Of a stretch of 64,000 nucleotides of DNA, positions 52,001 to 61,006 are shown in pieces (position 1 is the stretch's first letter; every line of letters starts with the position of its first letter). The stretch is from positions 11,144,348 through 11,208,347 of the forward strand of contig NW_026262668.1 of NCBI RefSeq assembly GCF_021869535.1. Reading direction: 5' to 3'. The DNA comes from Mytilus californianus. Its lineage: Eukaryota; Mollusca; Bivalvia; Mytilida; Mytilidae. The notes beneath the pieces are model-generated. The model ran no database searches. It saw only the letters and a list, made by a program, of their open reading frames with translations, and was not told where the DNA came from. The translations under genes and the position numbers were made by a program.

Positions 52001-55000
52001 CTATTTAGGGTTCAGTTTAGACAGGTCTCTTGGTTTATTTAGGGTTCAGTTTAGACGTATCTCCTGGTTTATTTAGGGTTCAGTTTAGACAGGTCGCCTG
52101 GTGTATTTCGGGTTCAGTGTAGACAGGTTTCCTGGTGTATTCAGGGTTCAGTTTAGACAGGTCCCCTGGTTTGTTCAGGGTTCAGTTTAGACAGGTTTCC
52201 TGGTTTATTCATGGTTCAGTTTAGACAGGTCTCTTGGTTTTTCAGGGTTCAGTTTAGACAGATCTCCTGGTTTATTCAGTGTTCAGTTTATTCAGGGTTT
52301 AGCTTAGACAGGTCTCTTGGTTTATTTAGGGTTCAGTTTAGACAAGTCTCCTGGTTTATTTAGATTTCAGTTTAGTTATATCTCCTGTTTTATTTAGGGT
52401 TCTGTTTAGACAGGTCTCCTGGTATATTTAGGGTTCAGTTTAGACAGGTTAGTGGTGTATTCAGGGTTTAGCTTAGACAGGTCTCATGGTGTATTCAGGG
52501 TTCAGTTTAGACAGAACTCCTGGTTTATTCAGGGTTCAGTTTAGACAGGTCTCCTGGTTTATTCAGTTTTCAGCTTATTCAGGGTTTAGCTTAGACAGAT
52601 CTCTTGGTTTATTCAGGATTTAGCTTAGGCAGGTCTCATGGTGTATTCAGGGTTCAGTTTAGACAGAACTCCTGGTTTATTCAGGGTTCAGTTTAGACAG
52701 GTCTCCTGGTTTATTCAGTTTCCAGCTTATTCAGGGTTTAGCTTAGACAGATCTCTTGGTTTATTCTGGATTTAGCTTAGGCAGGTCTCATGGTGTATTC
52801 AGGGTTCAGTTTAGACAGGTCTCCTGGTTTATTCAGTGTTCAGTTTATTCAGGGTTTAGCTTAGACAGGTCTCTTGGTTTATTCAGGGTTTAGCTTAGAC
52901 AGGTCTCTTGGTTTATTCAGGGTTCAGTTTAGACAGATCTCCTGGTTTATTCAGAATTCAAGTAGATAGGTCTCCTGGTTTATTTGAGGTTCAGTTTAAA
53001 AGGTCTCCTGATTGAGGGTTCAGTTTTGACAGATTTCCTGGTTTATTCAGGGTTCAGTTTAGACATGTCTTTTAGTTTATTTAGGGTTCAGTTTAGACAT
53101 GTCTTTTGGTTTAGTTAGGGTTCGTTTTAGACAGGTCTCCTGGATTATACAAGGGTTCAGCTTGGACAGTTTGCCTTGATAATTCAGGGTTCAAGTAGAC
53201 AGGTCACTTGGTTTATTCAGTGTTCAGTAAAGACACGTTTCCTGGTTTATTCAGTGTTCAATTTAGACAGGTTGCCTCAGGTTTATTCAGGATTTAAGTA
53301 GACACGTCTCCTGGATTATAGAGTTCAGTTGAAACAGGTTTCCTAGTAAATTCATGGTTCAGTTTGAATGGTCGCCTGGTTTACTTAGGATTTTGTCTTG
53401 ACTGGTTTCAACGTATATTGATTTTTTGTCTACCAAAAGAATAATCAAGTATTTGAATTTTGTCTTGCAAGTTGAGGGATCAAGAAGGATGAAGATGGTA
53501 AATTAATTTTATATTCTTTATCATGTAAAAAAACTTACTCTAATACATGTATGTAGCTCACCTTTATCATACCCGACTTTTTAGGTATTGAAAATACATA
53601 TATAGGACTATGTCAAAGTTACAAGGCTATTGAATATGCATGTTGATGACTGATACATTTCATATTGTAAATGCATATTACATTTGCTATTCATCTGTCA
53701 GATTATACTAGAATGATGATAAATATTTAGTTCTTTTTAGCTCACCTGACCTGAAAGGTCAAGTGAGCTTTTCTCATCACTTTGCGTCCGTCGTCCGTCG
53801 TCCGTAAACTTTTACAAAAATCTTCTCCTCTGAAACTACTGGGCCAAATTTAACCAAACTTGGCCACAATCATCATTGGGGTATCTAGTTTTAAAAATGT
53901 GTGGCGTGACCCGGTCAACCAACCAACCAAGATGGCCGCCACGGCTAAAAATAGAACATAGGGGTAAAATGCAGTTTTTAGCTTATAACTCAAAAACCAA
54001 AGCATTAAGAGCAAATCTGACATGGGGTAAAATTGTTCATCAGGTCAAGATCTATCTGCCCTGAAATTTTCAGATGAATCGGACAACCCGTTATTGGGTT
54101 GCTGCCCCTGAATTGGTAATTTTAAGGAAATTTTGCTGTTTTTGGTTATTATCTTGAATATTATTATAGATAGAGATAAACTGTAAACAGCAATAATGTT
54201 CAGCAAAGTAAGATTTACAAATAAGTCAATATAACCGAAATGGTCAGTTGACCCCTTTAGGAGTAATTGCCCTTTATAGTCAATTTTTAACCATTTTCCG
54301 TAAATCTTAGTAATCTTTTACAAAAATCTTCTCCTCTGAAACAACTGGGCAAAATTAAACCAAACTTGGCCACAATCATCATTGGGGTATCTTGTTTAAA
54401 AAATGTGTGGCGTGACCCGGCCAACCAACCAAGATGGCCGCCACAGCTAAAAATAAAACATAGGGGTAAAATGCAGTTTTTGGCTTATAACTCAAAAACC
54501 AAAGCATTTAGAGCAAATCTGACATGAAGTAAAATTGTTTATCAGGTCAAGATCTATCTGCCCTGAAATTTTCAGATGAATTGAACAACCTGTTGTTGGG
54601 TTGCTGCCCCTGAATTGGTAATTTTAAGGAAATTTTGCTGTTTTTGGTTATTATCTTGAATATTATTATAGATAGAGATAAACTGTAAACAGCAATAATG
54701 TTCAGCAAAGTAAGATTAACAAATAAGTCAACATGACTGAAATGGTCAGTTGACCCCTTTAGGAGTTATTGCCCTTTATAGTCAATTTTTAACAATTTTT
54801 CGTAAATCTTAGTAATCTTTTACAAAAATCTTCTCCTCTGAAACTCCGTGGCCAAATTAAACCAAACTTGGCCACAATCATCATTTGGTTATCTAGTTTT
54901 AAAAATGTGTGGCGTGACCTGGTCAACCAACCAAGATGGCCGCCACGGCTAAAATAGAACATAGGGGTAAAATTCAGTTTTTGGCTTTTAACTCAAAAAC

Positions 55001-58000
55001 CAAAGCATTTAAAGCAAATCTGACATGAAGTAAAATTGTTTATCAGGTCAAGATCTATCTGCCCTGAAATTTTCAGATGAATCGGACAACCTGTTATTGG
55101 GTTGCTGCCCCTGAATTGGTAATTTTAAGGAAATTTTGCTGTTTTTGGTTATCTTGCATATTATTATAGATAGAGATAAACTGTAAACAGTAATAATGTT
55201 CAGCAAAGTAAGATTTACAAATAAGTCAATATAACCGAAATGGTCAGTTGACCCCTTTAGGAGTAATTGCCCTTTATAGTCAATTTTTAACCATTTTTCG
55301 TAAATCTTAGTAATCTTTTACAAAAATCTTCTCCTCTGAAACAACTGGGCCAAATTAAACCAAACTTGGCCACAATCATCATTTGGTTATCTAGTTTTGA
55401 AAATGTGTGGCGTGACCTGGTCAACCAACCAAGATGGCCGCCACGGCTAAAAATAGAACATAGGGGTAAAATTCAGTTTTTGGCTTTTAACTCAAAAACC
55501 AAATCATTTAAAGCAAATCTGAAGTGAAGTAAAATTGTTTATCAGGTCAAAATCTATCTGCCCTGAAATTTTCAGATGAATCGGACAACCCATTGTTGGG
55601 TTGCTGCCCCTGAATTGGTAATTTTAAGGTGATTTTGCTGTTTTTGGTTATTATCTTGAATATTATTATAGATAGAGATAAACTGTAAAAAACAATAAAT
55701 GTCGGCAAAGTAAGATCTACAAATAAGTCAATAGACTGAAATTGTCAGTTGACCCCTTTAGGAGTTATTGCCCTTTATAGTCAATTTTTAACCATTTTTT
55801 CGTAAATCTTAGTAATCTTTTACAAATATCTTCTCCTCTGAAACTACTGGGCCAAGTTAATTATAGATAGAGATAATTGTAAGCAGGAAAAATGTTCAGT
55901 AAATTAAGATGTACAAACACATCACCATCACCAAAACACAATTTTGTCATGAATCCATCTGCGTCCTTTGTTTAATATTCACATAGACCAAGGTGAGCGA
56001 CACAGGCTCTTTAGAGCCTCTAGTTTACAGCTCTTCTTATTTCTCCTTGTTTGGTCTTTCATAGCAAAAGTCCACAGCTTATACCTTTCAGAATTTTATA
56101 TCTGCATGTGAATACTAAATTAAAATTTGTGTAAGGCTATTTTGGTCTAAGGTCAAAACATTGGTGCTGACGGCAGGTCTTTTATTGTCTCTGTTCAATA
56201 TATTCCTAATTTTGTAGACTGAAGTGTAGTCGATTCAAAGGACTTGACTTATTGGTATGACATTTTTATTTTGTTGAAGAATGCGTGTTGACCTTTTGTC
56301 TTTTGATAATTTGTCTTATTGGGTTGCTGTCTCATTGACATATCATTTTAATGATATGGAACGAGACCCAGTTATTTCCCCCATTAGTTCGATGTATTTT
56401 TATCATTATTTGTATTCCCTATATTTGAATGCCATATTTCAGTTACATGCTCATACTTGTAGCCCCCTACATGGTTTATGGGAGACTTTTTGAAGGTTCG
56501 TGACTGGCATTTAAAAGAGGAATACTGTTTGAGTATTAATAGGCTAGTTTTAATCACTTCCTGGTAAAAATCAAAAATCAAATTTGGACCATCTAGGCAA
56601 TCATCTACCTATATATTTCAGAGTCATACAAAATTTCTGAGAAGTTTAAAGTTTGATGAATAACCATGAATATACTACAAATTTAAGCACCTTTACATAA
56701 TTTTCATTTGGGGGGGGGGATATTCAGGACAGGAATTCTGTCAACTGGGATCTTATTCCATATTGACTAGAATATTCAGGACCAATAAATTTTTAAACTT
56801 ATTTATACATTAATGTGTGACTTATCATTCCCTCTTCATTCCTTAAATTTCTCATTTCTTTTTTCCAGACTTGTTATCTTGATCGATTTAGATCTACTAA
56901 TATTTGTGCCATACCAATATTGATCTACAGTGCAATAACTATTTATATCACTCTTTTCCTAGAAATACATGTATTTAAGTTTATGAAATGACTTGAAATC
57001 TATTTTTATTGCATGCTCATAAGCATTTCTGATTATATAATAGGATCGCAAACATTCATCTTAAAGTTCTGTTTTATAAAGTAATTATTTAATTTAATGA
57101 CATTTATGAACTGTTTGATTGAATACAACAATTATAAATCAATCAATATGACTATGGTTTATCAAATAACAAACTTAATTAAAAACATATTTTTAAGATA
57201 CAAAGTTTCTGATTTTTCAAATTAGCATGACAAGAAGGAGTTTTGGTATACGTCAGTGGACAGCAATCCTTTGACACACCTTTTATATGAAAGAAAAACA
57301 TGTTAAATTCTAGCGATGAAAGAGGGAAAGTCGTTATGTATTAATGGAAAAAGTAGCAGTAATGTAAATAAATACTATGAAGTCTCATCAATATGTAATA
57401 GTGTTCTTAAAATTGAACAAGGTCGACACATTAAAACTCCTGTAGAAGAAAGAATTTTTCCCTTGTGTCTTTTAGAAGTAGAAGATGAATTTCATTTCAC
57501 TATAAAATGTACAAAACTAAATACAATTAGAGAACAAATATTTTCCAAAATTAGTGAAATAGTTCCCTCTTTTTTAGATATGACTAATGAAGCAAGATTT
57601 AAATTTTTGTATACGTGCGGTGAGACTGATATAATTAGAATTATTGTAAAATTCATAAGCGACATGTACAATTCTAGAAATGCTTTATTGAGTACTAAAT
57701 AAATTTGTGGTACCACCTCCTCAGCAGAGATTATATACATTTATTATTTTAACAATATTTTTTTTTAACAATGGAGGGGATATACAAATATATATATACA
57801 ATGTTTATAAATGTGGTCAGATATATGTTTGTATGTTTATGTATATGTCTTTGTAACAATCCTTTAATTTTTTTTTAACCAATAAAATATCTTATCTTAT
57901 CTTATCTTATCAATACAAGTACTGTGGATTCATTATAACTTGTGGGATACCATTTTTTGTTGATTTCATGGGTATAGTTGAACCAAAAATTTTCTAAATG

Positions 58001-58512
58001 CTTGTATGCAGACTTAGGCAAAATCACTAAATCAAATGTCTACCAAAGTACAATGTTTCCTCAATCTACAAAATTTGGTACCCACAAAAATAATAGTCCA
58101 AAGTATGCTTTTAAATTATGTTTTGCAGGGTATTTTGCTAGCAAAGAAACATAACCCTGACTTATGAACAGGCTTAAGGGTTTGAATGGCATTTTCTTCA
58201 TTATCATTGATTTTGTAGCAATTAATTATATTCTGTGAAGACAGGTAATGGTCAAACTAAAGTTATTTTACTGACTGTGTGAATACATCCTTAACTTTTT
58301 TATCATTGTAATTTGCAGGCGAACTGACAAATTACAGATCTAAATACCAAACAGAAGATTTCCAGTTCGGAATGTCATTCAGTGAACCTGAGCCTGAACC
58401 AAAGAAAGAAGACCTTGATCTTGAGGAATACGAGAACATGGATTTACAACCAGCGGATGAGGACAGTACAATTAACTATACAGATTCTAGTATATCAGAC
58501 ATGTTATTTTAA
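25403..58512 (+). CDS. TPRN: Taperin/phostensin-family protein (PP1- and actin-associated scaffold), three exons
   Basis: Coding exons are 25403-28033, 48137-48380 and 58319-58512, with GT/AG borders and phases 0 and 1. They give about 1,022 aa (1,028 if the weak-context ATG at 25385 is used). Seen: MASVPPWKLGL and a second IPTWKREL motif like the paired PxWK motifs of phostensin/taperin; VHSNPFFERL like their conserved NPF segment; proline-rich SH3-type stretches (LPPKPAVPPRR); four [VI]FDSS repeats; a basic patch then KIKF, matching the family's KISF docking motif; and an acidic tail ending DSSISDMLF. Known: taperin and phostensin bind protein phosphatase 1 and actin, and taperin sits at the base of hair-cell stereocilia. 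Inferred: a PP1-targeting scaffold on actin-rich protrusions. The middle is disordered and poorly conserved, so paralogue identity (TPRN versus PPP1R18) is open; it may represent the pre-duplication gene. Confidence 0.75.
28094..28440 (-). mobile_element. AAAATTGAGAATGG retroposon, copy 2
   Basis: The same left edge as at 22647, ending near CCAATGTAGAAAAGTAAACG. It lies 60 bp into intron 1 of the taperin-like gene. Confidence 0.65.
28755..28985. repeat. GACAACTATCCACCAGAGA repeat, diverged copy
   Basis: ATTGCCAATTAAGACAACTA, CAACCAGAGA, CTGCCTTCAATAATGAGCAA and AGCTATACAGCAATAAGAGA follow the same order as the better copy near 48645-48840. A short fragment (CTTCCAACAATGAGCAAAAT) lies at 38680-38735. 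Confidence 0.5.
28986..32428. other. Taperin-like intron 1, repeat-poor stretch
   Basis: AT-rich, with many ACATGTACATGTA words (for example 29525-29575, 31498-31512). No gene, RNA or recognised mobile element. Confidence 0.5.
32429..32680. mobile_element. ATACGCCCG element, short inverted copy
   Basis: Twin ATACGCC words (32429 and 32444) form the left end, followed by a TGTCTGTCTGTCTGTCGTC block (~32480-32498) and one unit with CATGAAACTTTTGTGAA. The right end ATCATGCGCTCATGGAGCAG is the inverse of the left end at 8491-8512. Confidence 0.65.
32959..32983. repeat. 12-bp near-perfect palindrome
   Basis: TTATGATGACAT and ATGTCATCATAA around a single T. Confidence 0.6.
33329..34402. mobile_element. 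ATACGACCGCA element, copy A, with nested SINE
   Basis: The left end is ATACAGTCGTAT (33329-33340), then a GTCGTCGTCCG block and three ~160-bp units with ATGGATCTCTCTGA, then a unique 3' part with TGTGTCAGAAACCTATGCTG and a right end TGCGGTCGTAT (34364-34374). A run of 17 G (33820-33836) is specific to this copy. The SINE at 33933-34199 interrupts it. Confidence 0.8.
33920..34212 (+). mobile_element. tRNA-Leu-derived SINE with target-site duplication
   Basis: The head GGCCTTGGTGGCCGAGTGG holds a box A (TGGCCGAGTGG), and GAGTTCGAACCCC is box B. A central domain with TTTTCTCCGGGCACACCGGC and CTTCCTCCACC and an (AAATC)-type tail follow. The SINE body is 33933-34199. AATAGGTAAATT flanks it at 33921-33932 and 34201-34212 and occurs once, uninterrupted, in copy B near 36270-36285. 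Acceptor-stem pairing is absent, so this is not a tRNA gene. Confidence 0.9.
34663..34773 (+). mobile_element. AAAATTGAGAATGG retroposon, opposite-orientation short copy
   Basis: It reads CTCGCTGCGTAGAAGACCCA ... GTTGTTGTCTCTTTGACATA ... CCATTCTCAATTTTA, the reverse complement of the first ~110 bp of the other copies. Confidence 0.7.
35180..36467. mobile_element. ATACGACCGCA element, copy B (no SINE)
   Basis: The left end ATACGACCGCA (35180-35190) opens a hairpin, and the right end is TGCGGTCATAT (36428-36438). Six units of 157-163 bp (ATCTCTCTGAAATTG type) precede the same unique 3' part as copy A. Copy A has only three units. Confidence 0.85.
36468..38985. other. AT-rich intron stretch with (AT)n
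   Basis: It holds an (AT)n tract at ~38025-38046 and a small fragment of the GACAACTATCC repeat at 38680-38735. Nothing else recognised. Confidence 0.5.
38990..40001. repeat. 66-bp minisatellite, 15 units
   Basis: GGCCACACTGGTCTCAGCAA recurs every 66 bp (39054, 39120, 39186, 39252, then a 69-bp step, 39321, 39387, 39453, 39519 and on to 39981). Each unit also has AGACCTGTATCTAAGTTACT. Because 66 is divisible by three, it gives a repetitive minus-strand ORF that is not a gene. Confidence 0.9.
40002..41809. other. Intron sequence without recognised features
   Basis: AT-rich; no gene or repeat identified. Confidence 0.5.
41810..42625. mobile_element. Element with ~168-bp units and TGTCTCG/GGCAAGACA ends
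   Basis: The left end TTTGTCTCGGC, a GGTGACGACGGCGGTGGCAG block, four units with GGTCAATGATATTTGGTATG and ATTTCCATGGAGATTATTTG, and the right end GGCAAGACA (42617-42625). Confidence 0.7.
43608..43781 (+). CDS. Candidate alternative first exon of the taperin-like gene
   Basis: An ORF in the 20-kb intron 1 begins with an ATG in good context (G at -3, G at +4) and runs 58 codons (MGVQSDGMEYWKPKCHLIWK ... YEHYTCAVKKK) to a consensus-like donor AAG|GTAAAT. It ends in phase 0, exactly the phase required by exon 2, so splicing would give AVKKK|GKIKFHED, a short isoform keeping the PP1 motif. Several CpGs cluster around it in an otherwise CpG-poor intron. Vertebrate phostensin is also known in long and short forms. 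No homologue of these 58 residues is recognised, and chance cannot be excluded. Confidence 0.4.
43782..46599. other. Intron sequence without recognised features
   Basis: AT-rich. Open frames (43823-44092, 44342-44572, 46168-46482) show no family motif or splice logic. Confidence 0.5.
46602..47035. mobile_element. ATGCCCC-hairpin element with ~165-bp units
   Basis: The left hairpin ATGCCCC (46605-46611) / GGGGCAT (46625-46631) is followed by a CCGTCTGTACATCC block and 2.5 units (GTTCTCTAACTTTAGTTT, ATGAAACTTATACACAATGC, CAAAACACAGATCAAGT). The right end is missing. Confidence 0.7.
48137..48380 (+). CDS. TPRN: Taperin-like exon 2 with KIKF (PP1-docking) motif
   Basis: The acceptor TTTTGTAG|GGA opens in phase 0 with GKIKFHEDPKMHEYQSEGAA, which parallels vertebrate taperin KISF followed by a Y/F-x-YPSESS segment. 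It continues with an acidic region (LGDESSDDVDEPTTPRED) and ends at donor GCTG|GTTAGT in phase 1. The RVxF-type motif KIKF is at residues 2-5 of the exon, so any transcript that includes this exon in frame 0 keeps the phosphatase-binding site. Confidence 0.85.
48485..48965. mobile_element. Composite of retroposon-related modules
   Basis: Two copies of a module with GGTTTAAACATGTTT / AATTAAACATATTT and CCCTCCCC flank GACAACTATCCACCAGAGAC, GGCCTTCAACAATAAGCAAA and CAGCTATAAAAGGCC. It shares its GGGACAGG...TTAAACAT part with the AAAATTGAGAATGG family. Confidence 0.6.
48981..49463. mobile_element. MITE-like TACTGTGAATT element, split by a nested retroposon
   Basis: TACTGTGAATTTAATTTATT starts it and the imperfect inverse ...TACGGTA (49457-49463) ends it. 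The AAAATTGAGAATGG repeat at 49083-49388 sits inside. Confidence 0.6.
49083..49388 (-). mobile_element. AAAATTGAGAATGG retroposon, nested copy
   Basis: It has the same constant edge as the other copies and ends at CTCTAGCCAAT. It is nearly identical to 28094-28390 (for example CAGCGAGAAATTCCCGCACC in both), so probably recent. Confidence 0.7.
49464..51808. other. Intron sequence with a 70-bp duplication
   Basis: Positions 50356-50425 and 50426-50495 are a near-identical tandem pair (GACATAGTTTCAAAAATGAT...). The rest is AT-rich with nothing recognised. Confidence 0.6.
51809..51903. repeat. Nested inverted repeats (CATAGATGTAT family)
   Basis: CATAGATGTATAAACCCAT (51856-51874) and its perfect inverse (51885-51903) enclose 10 bp. 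Just upstream, CATAGATGTAT-GGGTTT-ATACATCTATG (51809-51836) is a second, 11-bp-arm hairpin. Confidence 0.85.
51935..53400. repeat. ~34-bp minisatellite with ~152-bp higher-order units
   Basis: About forty units of GTTCAGTTTAGACAGGTCTC plus CTGGTTTATTCAGG. A larger block marked by GGTCTCATGGTGTATTC recurs at ~52482, 52634 and 52786. The array is more degenerate at both ends. Confidence 0.9.
53739..56023. mobile_element. Helitron-like element with four ~500-bp internal units
   Basis: The left hairpin AGCTCACCTGACC / GGTCAAGTGAGCT (53739-53769) is followed by a GTCCGTCGTCCGTCG block. CTTTTACAAAAATCTTCTCC recurs at 53809, 54315, 54817, 55315 and 55817. The right end has GGTGAGCGAC, the hairpin AGGCTCT-TT-AGAGCCT (56004-56019) and then CTAG|T. 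A 3' hairpin followed by CTRR and a T is the Helitron signature. The 5' TC end is not certain and there is no Rep/helicase coding. Confidence 0.65.
56024..57249. other. Intron sequence without recognised features
   Basis: AT-rich; a short G-run lies near 56710. No gene or repeat identified. Confidence 0.5.
57250..57911 (+). pseudogene. LINE 3' end: C-terminal zinc-knuckle-like remnant, 3' UTR and (ATCTT)n tail
   Basis: The ORF at 57316-57702 reads IEQGRHIKTPVEERIFPLCL, then VEDEFHFTIKC, then LYTCGETDIIRIIVKFISDM. This order (GR...P.EER..C..C....EDE.HF...C) is the usual C-terminal domain of mollusc non-LTR retrotransposons. The first Cys of the CxxC is replaced by Phe. After a stop at 57702 come an AT-rich 3' UTR and a tail of ATCTT repeats (57889-57911). 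It is 5'-truncated and lies in sense orientation in intron 2 of the taperin-like gene. Confidence 0.75.
57920..58105. mobile_element. MITE-like TACTGTGGATT element
   Basis: TACTGTGGATTCATTA and the inverse of TACTTTGGACTATTA bound 186 bp that include GGGATACCATTTTTTGTTGA and TTTGGTACCCACAAAAATAA. It ends about 210 bp before exon 3. Confidence 0.65.
58319..58512 (+). CDS. TPRN: Taperin-like exon 3 and stop
   Basis: The acceptor ATTTGCAG|GC completes a Gly codon begun in exon 2. The exon encodes ELTNYRSKYQTEDFQFGMSF, then acidic EPEPEPKKEDLDLEEYENMD and a tail ending SDMLF with TAA at 58510-58512. The LTNYRS and terminal hydrophobic-acid pattern recall the LSDFRS C-terminus of vertebrate taperin. 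The 3' UTR end is not fixed; AATAAA-like hexamers occur near 58904, 59436 and 60336. Confidence 0.8.
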
Positions 58513-58849
58513 CATTTTGTTATTTATTTATTTATTTACTTCAACATTGTTTTCATCAGCTCATGCGGTCTTACCATTGTCATTGCTAAACGTCTTTCTG
58601 AAATGTCTCTGTGTGATGTGTGAAGTATAAAACAGATAATCAGTTCATTCTGCTGTTGTTTGATTAACTTTTCTTTTGTTTTACACCTTTTTTTTTTTTA
58701 TATTGTATGAGCGTAAATTGATGCAGCCATTTTTGTTGAATTTTGTCAAGTTCACATGAAAATTTGGTCCTTAAAAATGTATTCATCGCAATGACTAAAA
58801 ATTTGTATGAAACAGTGACATTAGTGATTTGATGACTTTAAAATCTTAT

Positions 58850-59070
58850 ATGAGGGTCTGGATGGGGTTTACAGAACAGAGTATTATGGGCAAAAAAATG
58901 AGAATAAAGATCAATAATAATAAAGAATAGAGAAAATAGGCCAAAAATTAAGACTAGAGAATGATGGGGTGCTAAAATATAAGGAATGGAGAATAATAGG
59001 AAAAAAGAATAGAGAAAAATGGTCTAGCAAATTAAAGAATACAGAAATGAAGATGCTCACCCCACATCAG
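58850..59070. repeat. AGAATAGAGAAAAT-rich repeat in the 3' flank
   Basis: Repeated GAATAGAGAA / GAATGGAGAATAATAGG words lie between GGTCTGGATGGGG and CCCCACATCAGGACC. These outer words are loosely inverse, so it may be a degenerate TIR element. Confidence 0.5.
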
Positions 59071-60894
59071 GACCTTCTTATGATTTTCTTGATATTTATG
59101 TGTAAACCAACCAGAAAACTCCTTTAGTATATTGATATTGCATTTAATAATACTGTTCAGAACCTGTTGTCAATGATTGATTTGAATATATTTTATTTTT
59201 TTGTTTGCTCAGAAAAAGTGCTACGGTGAGCTTGATAATGTATAGGAAAATTTTCAACTTTTACAATTACCTCATTATATGAATATTAAAATGACACAAA
59301 TATATTTTTGAGGCCCTTTTAAAAACTTACTAAAGTTGATAGTGTTGAAAGTATTAAGTATATTGTATGAGTTATAAGTCTTTCTCAAACAAAATCACAC
59401 TTCTCCACTAAGAACATGAACTAAGAATTCTGGATCAATAAAAATGTTTCCAAATAACATGGAAATGCTAATATTTTAATTTTTATTTTGTTCAAGATCC
59501 CTTTTTCTGATGAATGATAGTTTTGAAGCATAATTTTTAATATGACTCCTTGCTGTCATGGTATCAGTTGTCATGATAGATGGTTGTCATGGTAATTGTT
59601 AAAATGGCTGCTTGTTGTAATGGTATTTGTTATATTTTTTATAGATGTAGATTTGTTGTGTTTATAAATGTTTGTAAATCTAATATATTGTTTTATTTTG
59701 ATAAAAAAAAGCATTGTTACGGTATCACTATTTTAAGAGAATATAAGTATATATAGAATTATAATCTGCAGTGGTTAGCAAAGTTAAGTTTGATTTATAA
59801 TGTCTCAATAAGAAATATCCAAAGTATAGGATAGTGAAATCATCAAAAAAGGTAAGCAGGAAATTAATGGGGGTTTTATTTGGATAGTCAGTCTGAAAAA
59901 TCTGGTTTATCGAAACAACTTTCTCTTTCTTAGAGTGGGGTGGAGTGTAGTGAAAGAGGGTGATGTACAGAAACTGACATACAGGAAATTGACATCTTAT
60001 TTGATAGCGACTGTTATTTGAATATGACTCATTTGATCTTACCAAAGGATCTGGCAAAAATCTTAAAATGGCCTTTATTGATCTCTCTGAATAATATTCC
60101 AGATATTCTCATTTTTAACAGAATTATTATATTTTTGAAAGGTCACATGTGTTCATTTAGATGAACTGTTTCTAAGCTTTACTTGTTTACTATTTGACAG
60201 AGAGAAAATCAAAGACAACCAAAGGCACATTTATGTGTATAATCATGTCATAATACTGTTAGAATTTTATTTAATTATAATACAACTAAAATTCCATGAA
60301 CACCACAAATTCTTTAATGTTGTATTTCCTGTAAATAAAATTGTAGTGTTCCTTAATTCAAACTCATCAGCATTTTCTTTAATTGTTTTAAAAGCAAAAC
60401 TTAGTATTACCTAAAACAAGAATCTTGATTCAAAGCTCATTTTAGTAATATTTATGTTGTTGCTATTGAATTTTGTCCAATCTTAGAATTAACTAGTTTG
60501 TTTGGAGCTGGCCTCCAAGTTAGTTATCAAAGGGAAATAACTCTAAATAATTTGTAACTTTTACATTCCATTGTTAAAAATCCATGACTCTAGAAATGTT
60601 ACATTAATGTTTTTACATTCAGAATGTAAGCTTAATGTGAATTGTAAGGTAATAAGATTTATTAATATTGTAAAAATGTATGCTTTGGAAACTACTTTTT
60701 TTCATTCCATGGAAGATGTAAAATGGCAAAAACTATTACTTTGTATACCTATTTATTAAATACCATCTGTGCTCATTTTATATTATAATGTATTCCATTG
60801 TTTTTGGTTTATTTTGAAAATAATGACTGCATATATGATTTTGATTCCTGTTAACATCTTATAATAACTTTTTACACTTATTATAAAATTGAGA

Positions 60895-61006
60895 ATGGAA
60901 ATGGGGAATGTGTCAAAGAGACAACAACCCGACCATAGAGCAGACAACAGCTGAAGGCCACCAATGGGTCTTCAATGCAGCGAGAAACTCCCGCACCCGG
61001 AGGCGT
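60895..61006 (-). mobile_element. AAAATTGAGAATGG retroposon, short copy
   Basis: The same constant edge, stopping after GCACCCGGAGGCGT. Compare the full-length neighbours in the taperin-like introns. Confidence 0.7.
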
